Shown piece by piece: positions 51,880 through 63,540 of a stretch of DNA of 64,000 nucleotides. Origin of the DNA: Erythrocercus mccallii (taxonomy: Eukaryota > Chordata > Aves > Passeriformes > Dicruridae); NCBI GenBank assembly GCA_013397435.1, contig VZRG01001706.1, forward strand, positions 93,074-157,073. The letters run 5' to 3'. Position numbers and translations under genes: made by a program. Under the pieces are notes generated by a model. It was not told the origin of the DNA. It made no database searches and saw only the letters and a list, made by a program, of their open reading frames with translations. The stretch's first letter is position 1. Each line of letters starts with the position of its first letter.

Positions 51880-52560
51880 TTGCTGTTGCTTTTAACTAGG
51901 ATCCAGTTTAACATCAAATCAGGAATAGTTACCTATTTGCAGGGATGTAAAGGGGTGGAAAGAGCCAGAATAAAGACTTGGAGCAATTATTCCTTTACTG
52001 ACGTATTTTACTTGCTATCATTGCTTCTACTCCCTATTTTAATTTCCCGTTACACCTGTTTAGCTGACTTTGCCACCTACAGAAAGAGACATTAATTTTA
52101 TGAGTGTATCCAAACAAAGTCCGTGAGGTGTCTGCATAATGCTGCAGGAAGCTCTAGTGGCAGATGCAGGGATACAGCTGCAGGATGGAGCACACAACTC
52201 AGCTTTGTTACGCACTCGTTATTTCCTAATTTTTGTGTACATAAAGCAGAGACTTTAATGCTATCCCTAACGAAAACCTTGAAAGTCAGTGAAAGTTGTA
52301 AAAAAGGTTTGTGGGGTAGAACATTGCCTAGGCACAACTTTTTAAGCAGATGTACTGAACACCATTAGGGCTGTGCTATGATGAGCTGCAAACATTTCAA
52401 CTTTTCAAAATAAAAACATCATGGCTAATGTTATGCAAATTACAACAACGATGAGTAACTTTCAGCACCATCAAGGGCTTCTGCTTGGAAATGGAAACAT
52501 CTGTGAAACTAAATTGACAGAACGGGGTTGTTTCTATTTTTTTTAGAAAACAAATTTGTT
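51880..52560. promoter_or_regulatory. candidate enhancer-like block with SOX-POU-like motif
   Basis: TAATGTTATGCAAAT at 52426-52440 contains a perfect POU octamer (ATGCAAAT, 52433-52440) directly preceded by a degenerate SOX-like half. It matches the known composite SOX2-POU5F1 element at 13 of 15 positions by my comparison from memory. The surrounding DNA is complex and lacks repeats or convincing frames. At least six other octamers occur in the window, so the octamer alone means little; the composite arrangement is the notable part. Confidence 0.3.
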
Positions 52561-52899
52561 TCACTTGCCTTAGAAGGTAGCAAAAACAAAGAAAAAAAGG
52601 GTAAAACAGAAACCCTCCAAAACTAAGAAAGCAACTCATCTATGGCACCCCCCATACAGAAAGCAGCTCGCCCCAGACTTCAATTTCTTGAGCAAGACAT
52701 CCTGAAAGAAGATTATAAAGGTTCAATGGTTTGGATGCTCTCTGATGCCCTTAGAGCCCAGGACTCCCCAAGGCATCAGCTCATGTGACTGTCCCTTCTG
52801 AGCTGGGCTCCTTCAGAGGTGTGTTTTTTATTCAGGGGGGCTGAGGCCATTGATGGAAGCCATGTCAAACACAAGGTCGAACATTTTAAAGAATTTTAA
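52561..52899. other. unassigned non-coding stretch
   Basis: Nothing recognisable apart from a G6 run near 52837. No supported frame. Confidence 0.5.
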
Positions 52900-53480
52900 A
52901 GGGGAGCTTGGAAAGATATCAAAAAGAGATTTTTATGCCATACAAGTGTGTTTTATTTTCACATCTTGTCTCTGATGATGCGGAAAAGGGAAGAGACGGA
53001 TATTGAAGACAGAAGTATTTTTAAACTTGGAATGATTCAAGCTGTCCTCTGTATTTTGTGGCTCAGATCAATTCTTGTTTTATCTTGCTGTATATTTTAA
53101 TCTCAAACTACATTTTGTTGTGCTGTGCTTTTTTTATTGGCATATTGTTAGCAAATGGAGAAAGGATAAAACAATCTCCAGCAAAGACTCAAACATATTT
53201 TTGACTTCAGTATCCATTCCACAAAATAATTCCCTCTGTGCAGAGGCCATGATAAAAAGGGACATCTTTACAATATTTTTGGCTGGGAGGTGTTTTTGAC
53301 GTTGAGAAATTCAGCTCATATGTTTTATTTTCTTTATTGGCCGAAGATGTGCTTTGTGCTGATGAGGTTTGGGAACCATAATTTCATGCTCTGTCTCAAA
53401 GCAAGAGGCTGAATTCAGTCGATTTTGTGCCTGTTTATGTGTCAGTGCCATTAGAAACTTAATTCTGTTTGTTTTGTGAG
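52900..53480. promoter_or_regulatory. candidate conserved non-coding block
   Basis: Complex, non-repetitive DNA with T-rich patches and few long frames. Appearance resembles conserved intergenic DNA. The evidence is weaker than for the neighbouring blocks because no clustered motif stands out. Confidence 0.2.
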
Positions 53481-54343
53481 CCAAGGAGATGCTCAGGAAT
53501 GAGGGCTCCTTTAGGGCACTGCTCCACCTGGGGACACCTCCCCATGCCCCCCAGAACAATGCCCACCTCCCTGAAATTATTCTTTGTTCTTCTGTCGTCA
53601 CAGTGACATGCAGTGAAAATGAAATGCAACAGAGGAAACACACAGCCTTTCCACAGCATCTTTTGACTGATGCTTGACAGAGAACTGGTGCAGCTCTCTG
53701 CCTGCACTTGAATCCTCAGTGTGGACTTTGCTCCAAGTTCACAGAGGTGGACACGCAGAAACTTGGCCTGAGCACTGAGAATGTGTGGGAGACAGTTTTG
53801 AGGCCCCTCAAAAGGCAATGACAAGTCTTTTTCTGTTTTTCCCCATGTTATCCTGATAGTGAGTAACCTACACTTGTCTTCTCTAGAGAAATAATCTATC
53901 CAATATTGTTTTGTACGATATTGCTCTCCAACACGTAAACACACACACAACTCCTGCAGAATTTTAAGTTGAAATTTCCATGAGCTAAGAGACACTCGAC
54001 CTGGCAATGGTTCTTTCTTCTTAGATATTTGAAAGAACACTTTGAAGATCTTTTAATTACACAAGTTCTCAAAAACTTGGGGTTTTTTTCAGCGCTTTCT
54101 CATTGCTGTATATCCTTCTGCTGTAGTATCTGAACACATCCCTGCAGCATTTTATCCCTCCAAGCCAAAACTGCTGCATATTTATCACAGGAAGATGCTT
54201 ATGCCTCAATTATAAAATCATGAATTATGCTACTTAGCTCTACTTTGGAAGCACCCAAAGAGCTCAAGTTTTGGTCTTTCTGCATTTCTAGAAACTGGTT
54301 TATTTTCCCTAAATAAATTTTCTTAATTATTATGTATGGAAAA
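53481..54343. other. unassigned non-coding stretch with long minus frame
   Basis: A 193-codon minus-strand frame (53459-54040) crosses this region, overlapped by a 110-codon minus frame and a 62-codon plus frame. Its translation has no recognisable domain, membrane segment or motif, and its composition changes along its length as random frames do. I do not call a gene. Confidence 0.45.
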
Positions 54344-54371
54344 TGATTGATTGATTGATTGATTGATTGAT
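54344..54371. repeat. (TGAT)7 microsatellite
   Basis: Seven uninterrupted copies of the tetranucleotide TGAT. Probably polymorphic in length. Confidence 0.95.
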
Positions 54372-54479
54372 GTTAGCTTTGCCCCAAGAACATAAAGTAG
54401 ATTCAGTGATGGAGTGATGGAGCAATGCCATTTATTTATTGAGTGTTTTTCTCTTAACAGCACAGAAATCAGCAGTTTA

Positions 54480-54745
54480 TAATAAACTTCTGTCTGGATC
54501 ATCAGCTAAAACAGACATCAGTGGGACTGTCCTCCATGAATTTGTCTAATTTGCCTTTTTGGACACATTTTTAGATTGTTATTTATGATAATAAGTTCCA
54601 GAGTTTATCCGTATGCTGCATGAAAAGGTTTGTTCTTTAATTTGTTCCAAGCTTATTTTCTTTTATTGCCTTTACTTTGATGCCATGAAAATCACCGAAT
54701 GCCTTCTTTACTCATGATGAATCACTTATTTTTATTTCAACACTA
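54480..54745 (-). mobile_element. ancient CR1-type LINE 3' fragment
   Basis: On the plus strand one reads, in order, CCATGAATTTGTCTAATTTG (54534-54553), AGTTCCAGAGTTTATCCG-like text (54594-54611), GCTGCATGAAAAGGTTTGTT (54615-54634) and a decayed tail near CATGATGAATCACTTATTTT (54713-54732). This is the reverse complement of the 3' region of an old CR1-type LINE known from turtles, crocodilians and birds. It differs in sequence from the copies at 11917 and 59521, so it is another subfamily. Heavy divergence marks it as an old fossil. Boundaries are approximate. Confidence 0.62.
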
Positions 54746-57700
54746 AGAAGTCTCAAAACATGTGAAGAGCAGCAGCAACAGATGTAATCTCCTTTTTTAC
54801 CCCTAAATAAGCACAATATATATTAATTTTAAATGTCCTCTCCTGCTGAATTCTGAATATTTGATACTGTAGTTTTAATCCAAGTCATATATCTTTGATA
54901 ACCTGAGCTGTACAGTTTAGGAGGAAGTACAGCTATTAGCTAGTGTTTATTTGCTGTATAAGAAAAAATCCTGAATAACTATTCTGGAAACCAGAGAATA
55001 AATTATATACTCATAATGCCTTGCACAGGAAGTTTGAAACACACAGCTTCATATGAAAGCTGAACCTACCAAATCCTCTTTCTAAAACCACGTCTCATTC
55101 TGTGCCACTTCACTCTTTTCAAAGTGGTGTGTGAGAAGCTGACTTGCTGACACCAACAGCATTTCTCCCACTGTCTTGGGCAGTGTAAGCATTTTTGCCA
55201 ATTGTTCATTTAACATCAAGATTATTTGTACCACAAACTGAAAACTGGACTTGGCAATCAACTCTCCTTTTTTGTCATTAAAAGGAAAAAAAAAAAAAAG
55301 AAATTCAGTGACCAGACTCCTTTCTAAAGAAGAGAAATAATCTATCCTACTTCTGGAAAGAGTAGAATGATATTACACAAAGCGAGTAATTATTTAGCTG
55401 CTGGTTATTTGACTGGAAGATAATAATTCTGCATTTGTTAATCACACTTTGTTGTTGCTAATGCCTTATTTCTATTGGTCTTGCATTGCAGAGTGTTGAT
55501 TTATTGATAATTTTTTGTCCTTTACTTGTTTGGATTCATCAGTGTAGACCGTTGCTACATCAAAATGTTATCAAGTTTTTGGTTTTAATGCATTTTGATT
55601 TATATTTGAAGCAGTACAAGAGTTTATTGGTAGCTTCATTATTTCTCTTTTTACAAGATTACTGTAAGAAATTGTTGCAAAATTTAAGTCAGAGAGATGT
55701 GGGTTTGTATCTGGTTATAAAACAGTGCAGTAACAATCCCTTGATATACTAGTCCCAACCTCAAGCAAGATATCCATTGTGATGCTGAGCTGTATTTAAT
55801 TATTTTTCATTTCTTGTAAGACATGAATCCTAAATAAGAAAGCATAAAGCCTACTTTGAAAAGTGAATAATGCTTCTGCCCTGCAAATGCAATTGAAGAT
55901 GAGGATATCCACAAGTGTCTGAAAGGGGAAGCAGAAAGAAGTGGTCTCACGAGAGTGAAATGCAGCACAGGCTCTGGTTTTGTGCTAAATACCAGCAGCA
56001 GGAGCCTGCAGATCTCTCTGGGGCTGCACTAGGGCACACTCTTGGCTTGCTGAATATAAGTCAAACAGCTTTGAAAGTCACAAATGTTTAAGTCACTGGG
56101 TAACATCATTAGGTATTGGACATTATCTATTGGATCTTCTATAAAAAGAAATCAGAATGGAGCTAATTAATACAGCAAGCAAGCATCAAAGATCTGACTT
56201 TGAAGGTATTCTTGATATCTCTAGTTTCTTTTCAGTCCACAGTCACCTTGATTTTGAGTGTAATATCTGTTTATTTCCCTAAGAGGTGAACATACTAGGT
56301 AAAAGTGTCCTAATACTGAATGCCATATTTACGTCTTCCTTGAACTGTTAGTTCCATGGCAAACAGTAAAATAACATTCTTAAGCTTTTTCTATTGGTTT
56401 GCAAGGAAGCAATTCAAATATTTTACTAAAAAATTCAAAGCCAAAGTACAAGGAAACAGTGCATGCAGTCACACAACAGTGGTGCAAGCTCACACACAAA
56501 CCCCAGCATTACTTAACACCATATTACTGTAGCTAATTAACATTAAAAATGCATCAAGTACTATAGAGAACAGCAAAAAAAATGTTATCTCCTTAAAGAA
56601 TAACAAACTTGTGTAAATAAAGGTGATTCTTTGAAAAAGGTCTAATTAAACATCAATTCTCCTGCATTTATTAATACCTATCTGTGTATATACATGTATG
56701 AGTGCAGTTAGATGCACACACAATCATGTATTTTCCCTGATTACACTAATCTTGCTGCACACTCTTTTCTGTGCATATAGAAGTCTCTTTTGTGCCCTGT
56801 TGGTATCTTTCTGCTAATAGCATTCTATTGATGCTGAAATTAGGTTTCACAGACTGACTATATCAAGCCCTCTGCTGGAGAAGAGTTATACAAATGCAGC
56901 ATGGTTAAAGTCATGACAAACAAAAAAGAGAACTTGAGGGGGCATATGCAATATTTATGTACAAGCATTAAACGAGTCAAAACCCAGAAATAAATATATT
57001 TTTCTTTACATCCCAGTTTCTTGGGTTTTTTAAATGCATGAAATGATATTCTTGTTTCACACACAGTACTTGAGGTATTTGGCTCTTTGGCTCTATTTTA
57101 TATTTTCTTTCTCAAACACTCAAGACAAATACTGGTCTTATCACTTGTAACAGAAATATAATTAATATTCAGGATAATCTTGAACTCTAGAGCATACAAA
57201 GACTCAAAACTGATTTACCATAATAATCTTAAGATCTCTGTGGAAATGAACTTTCCTTCTGTCCTCCCACTTTGCAGCTGTTGGATGGAAAATCCCCACA
57301 TTGTCCTGTGGAAATTCTTCAGAAGGAGAAATGAATGGAAAGCATGACAAGAGAACTTTTACAAAGTGCAGATAGCTAAAATGAAGTTGGACATCAACTC
57401 CATTACTCTCTAGTAAAAGGTCTGACCATATGAGGAGGATTTTTAAAAGTTTCACAACTATTTCAGAAAGAAGGGAGAAAACATCTTGTTCAGCTGTGTA
57501 GACATGAACTGTCCCCAGCCATTGCTTTGGGGTGTTTTTTCTGCCCATTTCTAGTTTCTCTGTCCTATGCAGAATTATTCTGGATGAAGAGTTGGCCCCA
57601 GAGAGACTTTGGAATAGATTTCTGGTTAGAACAGGTAGATGAGCTTACTTTTGGGTGTTTTCAGACCAAATGAACATGGGGAGCTAGGAGGGAAGAGGTA

Positions 57701-59520
57701 AGTTTAGAGGAGACATGGCAATTGTTACCTTGATTGACTGATTTACTGCATGCCTTTGGCTCCCAAAGACAGACCTGTGGTCTGTGCAGATGATTCAGCT
57801 CATAAAATATATTTACAGGTGAGGAAGATATCATGAGTTTGTGTTGTATATTATACTTTAAAATGCATGTAGAATCTGCAAGTTGATCTCCAACATTATT
57901 TTTGTAGGATGAGAAACATACTAAGCAGAGGCAGAATAGTAGTATCAGAGCTGTCTAAAACTATATTTCTGTCACACTTTTATCTTTCAGTCCTATGGCT
58001 CAAGTCGAGTTATAGGCATTAAAAGACATGCAAGAACATAAAATGAAAGTTTATATTTTTTAACAAGCTTTGCTATTTTTTTTCCATTTTTTAAATTTTT
58101 TTTCTCATAGAATTTCTTCCTAATGATGATATTGTGCAAACCCTTGTCTTAGGGCATTGCCTGGATTCCACCAATCACATGATCTTCACTTGTTTTGACA
58201 CTCTTTCCTTCAGCTGTCTAGTTTCTGAGTGACAGTGACCACTTAGAAATAGTGCCAATGAGGTGAAAAATAAGCCATTTACACTCTGAGAACGTCCTGT
58301 CCTTGCAGAACAAATGTGTCCCTCATGATGCAACATTTCACTTGCACAGTGAAAGCCAGTGAAATGTAGCTCATTGATGCTGCATATATTTTTGACCAGG
58401 CTATATACAGGCAATAACTATGGCCCCTTTTGCCCTTTGGTCTTATAAAAGAAGGCAGAAGACAATAGAAAATTGAATTAAATCAAATATATGCACACAT
58501 TATGAGAATTCTGAACATGAGGATTCTCCTTAGCATGTATTGCATATGAATGAAGCATTCTTTTCCACTGTAAATTAGAATGAGTGTGATCTGAGTGTAA
58601 GAAACAGGACTGCAGGGAGTCTAGAAGTGTATTGTCCTTCTAGTCAAAGTCCAAGCACATAACCTTGTGTCAAATTTAAAATATGCAAATATTTTCGATG
58701 GAAATTTTGTGAAGATTTTGTTTAGATTTTTTGATGTTGCTGTTCGTTAAGTGAGAAGGAAAGAAGCTTCAGGATTTCTTCAAAACTTCCAAAATAACAC
58801 ATATTATCTGCAGAGGTGCTTTAGGGTTTGATAATGGCTTTAGGTGTTTTGACCTCCCCAGACCTCAAACTGTGTGAACATACTGAAAATTTGCTGTTGC
58901 TATTTACTGTTGGTAGGCAACAGCCACTGCAGAGCAAGTGTAATTAAGGGGTGCTGCAGTGCAGCAGAGGGAACGCTCTCCTCTGCCTAAAGGAATTAAT
59001 TCACCCTCAGGTAAGAGAGATCAACTTTTACGGCTTACTCTGGCCATAAGTAATAATTATCAGCCTTGATAAACTCCTGGGTCCTGCTCATTAACACTGG
59101 CAGCCTTTCACAGATCTGGCATCCCACTGCCCTTGCCCACTGAGGGACACACAGATGCGTGACTGGAAACATCCTTTGGGATACTTTGTGTGGATCACGT
59201 TCCATCCCATTTGCCACTCTGAAAGATAGTTATAAATAAAAACTTAGAAGGCAGGTACATCTGAGGGATACCCACGGATATGCAGGCTAGAGATTGATGA
59301 GAACCAATGAGTTAACACACTGACAATTCCAATTCCTGTCTGTACATGCACTAAACCAAAAAACACTGTGAAAAAAATTGCAGTAAATATGACCTAGGCA
59401 TTAATTAACAAAGCCCTGCAATGACATCTGATTCTCTTCTCTGCAAGAATGTAGAGATCCTTACTACTGGGCCAGGTTGTAGGACATACTATTTTAGGAC
59501 TGCCTAAACTCTGCATGCAG
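54746..59520. other. unassigned non-coding stretch
   Basis: No gene supported. It contains an A14 run at 55286-55299. Frames at 55486-55752 plus (88 codons) and 57204-57548 minus (114 codons) have no recognisable motif. AT-rich throughout. Confidence 0.5.
55286..55299. repeat. A14 homopolymer
   Basis: Fourteen uninterrupted A residues followed by GAAATTC. No retrosequence recognised upstream. Confidence 0.85.
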
Positions 59521-59799
59521 AGATAGGATGAAGGGAAATGGCTTCAAACTGATTGAGGGCAGGTTTACATTGGATGGCGGGGAGAAATCCTTTCCTGTGA
59601 GGGTAGTGAGGCACTGGAACAGACTGCCCAGAGAGGCTGTGGATGCCCCATCCCTGGAAGAGTTCAAGGCCAGGCTGGATGGAGCTCTGAACAACCTGGT
59701 CTAGTGGAAGATGTCCCTGCCCATGGCAGGGAGTTTGGAATGAGATGACCTTTAAGGTGCCTTCCAACTCAAACCATTTTATGATTTTATGATCTATGA
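59521..59799 (+). mobile_element. CR1 LINE 3' end (5'-truncated)
   Basis: Clear avian CR1 3' end. In order it shows GGGAAATGGCTTCAAACTGA (59533-59552), GTGAGGGTAGTGAGGCACTG (59597-59616), GGATGCCCCATCCCTGGAAG (59641-59660), GGCCAGGCTGGATGGAGCTC (59669-59688) and CTGCCCATGGCAGG (59718-59731). It ends in TTTTATGATTTTATGATCTATG (59777-59798), the short tandem tail that CR1 uses instead of poly(A). Only the 3' untranslated part and perhaps the last ORF2 codons are present, as usual for CR1. It is the least diverged repeat in the window and thus probably the youngest. No clear target-site duplication. The 142-codon minus frame at 59504-59932 is an antisense artefact of this repeat. Confidence 0.95.
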
Positions 59800-62039
59800 A
59801 ATACCTCCCTCTCTGCCCCTCATACTCATGTAGGCTTTCTGGCACCCTCACAGCAAAAGCATTTATATAGCCATGGGAACTAATCCAGTTACAGAGAAAT
59901 CTTTCTCTTTCAACATGATTTTTCAACCACAATAACCTCTCAATCTACTTCACAACACCACTCTTAAAGGCACACCACGTGGGTGAAAATGAGTGACCAA
60001 CAGCTTTTGCCACTAAAATGAGACACAAATCAAACATCTACTACTGCCACATCCCCTTGTACACTCTTCTGAAATCATGCTATGGCTCATGGTATATGAA
60101 AAGAACAAAATATGATGCAGATTACTCATTTTGGTAAGGAAACCAACCAGCCACACCTCAAACACTACAAATGAGCTCTCCAAAGTGCCCAAGAAAGAGG
60201 TGACATAGCTCTGAGGAAAGAACATATCTGCAGCAAATGGGACTGACTGTGCTTCCTTGCGTCCTGTGAACACTGTAGCCAGAATGGTGATTTATTGGTT
60301 TCTTGTGTGAAACTCAAACAATGAGCATGAGAGACTCTTTTTCCATAGGAACTCTTCTAATGACCATCTTCATGACATGGGTGGATAGTATAGCAGCCAG
60401 GAAGAGCAGCACCCTTTTTAAACAATTCAGACATGAGATGACTGATTTCTTTTTCCTGACACTGTTTTGGAAACATAAACACAAGAGTCATTTTTCTGAC
60501 ATACTGCCAAGACAGCTCCAGGCTTGGAAAGGTTTTTAAGAAGTAAGGATGTCTTTTCCATGCTCTCATTATATAACTTGCTCTTAGATAAGTATCACAG
60601 AGAGCCATACAGCAAGAGAGCCAATTATAAGTTAAGGAGAAATCTGAAATTTCTTGGAGAGAGATTAAAAGAAAAGGTGATTTTTTGTCCTGGGGTGAAT
60701 AAAGAAAAAGGGAGTTCCAGATAAATAGGGACAAAAAAAACCCCAACCACAAATTAAAAAGTGACTTCTGACCTCAGACTCAGGGAAAGAAAGGGACTGG
60801 AGGAAAGATCTGGATTGGATAGACTATACTGACTGGTGCTTTTTATTATAACCAAAAAGAAAAAAAATCTTAGTTCTATTGTTCTAAACATGCTATGTGT
60901 CCTAAAGGCAGCAAGTTGCTGAGGGTAAGGTAAAACATCAGTTCCTTTATTTTGTATATTCTACAATGGGTGAGAAACTGTATTTTCATCTCTTTGACTG
61001 CAAGATCATATCTGAGTGGAAGTGCTGTAATTCTAACACATTTTAAGAGGCTGTCCAGAGCATTGATTTGAAAGTATTTGCACTGAGATCTCTTAAAGCT
61101 AGTGGAAAAAGAACTTGTAAAGCACCAAATAGCAAGTTCTCTTTTTGAGCTTTTTTATTTGAAGATGTCACGGACATGAAAGATGCTGATGAATCAAACA
61201 ACTTTTCTTTTCACAGGGTTCCATTTCTGTAGAAAGTAGGAATATGCAAAAGGGATACTATTTTTTTCATGCAGCTCATTTATTTAGCATGGTCTGCAAG
61301 ACATAATGCCTTCAGGGTGTTGCTCAGAAAGAAAAGTCAGTCTTCTTTAGGACTTAAAATGAATAAGGTTTCTGAGGGTTACAGAATCAGTCAAAGTACA
61401 GACCTCCAATAAAGTTTATGATGAGTCAGTTGTTTGCAAATGTGTTTCCAAGAATCCTGAAATCTCATCACAGCCAGGGAATACCACAACTCAGAACTGA
61501 CTTGTATTTCTTACGTGCATCTTTGTCCTGTATAGGAAACTCTGTATAGACAAAGTCTGGAGAACCCATAAAACTTCTCACTACACATACTCTCTTTCTG
61601 AGAAAGTCGTAAGTCATAGTTGACAATTGCTGTGATCTTTGCCTGAGTTGTGACCCTTCAGTACTGAGGAGCTCCGAGGATATTGTTTCCTTCATGTTAA
61701 CATTCAGAGTCAGTGAAATTTTGACTTCTGGACTACAGTTTTGCAGACTATGCCAGGAGAGGAACTGATGCTATGATAATTGCCCATGTTTCTGAAGGAT
61801 GTATTTTGTCCTTGCTATTGCTATCCAAAAGCTATCAGTGCTTCTACCCATGAGACTTACCTGTGTCAAAAGTGGATAAAACACAGGGGAAGGTAAGATT
61901 TATTTTTTTGAAGGGAATGAAGGAAATGAGGCCTGTTGTTCCAAGGACCTCCATAATTTGCTTATGTTTATTTATCAGATTATTTATTCAATAGAGCATG
62001 GGACATCCGGGGCCATGGAAAAGAAGAGAAAAAGGACAG
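59800..62039. other. unassigned non-coding stretch
   Basis: No gene supported. Opposed frames at 60303-60539 plus and 60357-60752 minus (78 and 131 codons) and a 75-codon minus frame at 61468-61695 are anonymous. The last has a protein-like look (mixed charged and hydrophobic residues) but no homology I recognise. Confidence 0.5.
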
Positions 62040-62172
62040 GAATTGGTCCCAGCACCAAATGTACCAGAGTTCAAAGAGTGTTTGGATGATATGCTCCAAG
62101 GTACATGGTGGGTTTCCTGGGGCTGTTCTGTGCACCCCTTCCAATGCAGGCTATTCAATGATTTTATGATAA
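62040..62172 (+). mobile_element. CR1 LINE 3' end, second subfamily
   Basis: Contains GGTCCCAGCACCAAATGTAC (62045-62064), CAGAGTTCAAAGAGTGTTTG (62065-62084), GGTACATGGTGGG (62100-62112), GGGGCTGTTCTGTGC (62119-62133), then CCCTTCCAATGCAGG and a tail TTCAATGATTTTATGATA. These are successive parts of a CR1 3' end of a different subfamily from the copy at 59521, with an internal deletion of the segment normally between TGTGC and CCCTTCCA. 5'-truncated and moderately diverged. Confidence 0.85.
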
Positions 62173-63540
62173 ATTGTGAAAAAACAACTGCAAGAAAGGG
62201 CAATACCACAAGATGAGAAGTACTATTACATAGTGGATCACTACAATTTAAAGAGCTGCCACTGCTGCAAGAAACTACTCAGAGACAGATAAACCTCACT
62301 CTCTCTCTCCTGTAAGCTTTCACATTCTATCTCACCCAATAATTTTTAAAATATTCTGTAAAAAGCTAAGAGTCAGAGCAGCTTTAATAATCATAACAGG
62401 GAAGGACAAGCAAGGAAAAAAATATGTATTTGATCCATTCATGTTTAGCTACGCTGAACATTCTGTTCGCATTGTGCATTTGCATTCTATACAAAGGAAA
62501 ACTACATGAAATATAGAAAGGTGAAAATATGAAAATGGCTCTAAAAGGCCGCTGAGAGGCTTTACTCTAGTAAAACTCTTGAGAGGCCACCAATGGTAAA
62601 ACTTGAAAAAAAAGAGCTGAGCATGGCCAGAGTCCGGCAAAACAAATCGGTTTACGCATAACATTTCCAAGAGGTTGAAGACTGCAAGTCCTACATTTCC
62701 AGAATGAAAATCCCATCCTGAAATCTCCACACATTTCATACATGGTAGCAGATAACTAACTGTAATCAGTCACAAACAGGGCACTCAGCACGGTCCTGCT
62801 GCGAGGTGAGATTCCCTCTTCTGTTGCCAAGACAACTCAATAGATGCTAATGGTGCAAGTTTATTTGGCAGCACTGCTCTATACCACAGTGTGGATATTA
62901 ATAGAGGCCCTTCAGGCATTCATAAAACATTCAGATGTTTTATTTTTGCCATTTTTTAAAGCAGGCATAATATACACACAGGTAGAAAATGAATGCTGCT
63001 GTCCATGGAAAATTAAGAGTACTCTTAAAAAAAAAAAAAAGAAAGAAAATAATGGTAATAAAAATAAGTGTATAGATCAAGTGAAGGATAGATTCTGGAT
63101 GGAAGTGTCCCAGAAAGGCAAGAAAGTACTTTGTCTTTATGCTTTTTCTTTGTGTGGATTCTCAGTTGCTGGGACACTGACTTGTTATGCAACAAAAGGA
63201 TTGCCTTAACCCAAATGTTTCCTTGCTTAGCAATACCCTGGAATTATTTAACCTTTGAGCAGAGGATAGAAATTCAATGTTGAAGGTGATTAAAAACACT
63301 TGCAAAGAATTCGAGATGTCCCCTTGCATCACCTTGCACGTTCAGCACAGTAAGCAGCTCAGTCTCACAAAAGCTTTAAAGAATTCAAGTGCCAAAGTCC
63401 ACACCTCATGTTTAAAAAAGTCAAAAGAAGCCAAAAAACCACAGAAACACCATCTGGCACCTGGACTTGCTGACTTCAAGCTCTCCCAAGGCCTCTGTCT
63501 TGAGGGTGACTGCAAAGGCAGACAGTGGGAGGGTGGAGAG
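62173..63540. other. unassigned non-coding stretch
   Basis: No gene supported. It has an A14 run at 63027-63040 followed by GAAAG units. A 121-codon plus frame (62844-63209) crosses the A-run as a lysine run and has no other recognisable feature. An ATTTGCAT octamer lies near 62478. Confidence 0.5.

Noticed and set aside
53459..54040. 193-codon minus-strand open frame
   Set aside because: No family resemblance; overlapped by other frames on both strands, consistent with chance.
59504..59932. 142-codon minus frame
   Set aside because: Antisense of the CR1 3' end at 59521-59799.
60303..60752. Opposed plus and minus frames of 78 and 131 codons
   Set aside because: No recognisable protein features on either strand.
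61468..61695. 75-codon minus frame with protein-like composition
   Set aside because: Too short and without any recognised homology to support a gene or pseudogene.
9251..62485. Scattered ATGCAAAT octamers
   Set aside because: Seven or so in 64 kb is near chance for AT-rich DNA; only the one with a SOX-like neighbour at 52426 was kept.
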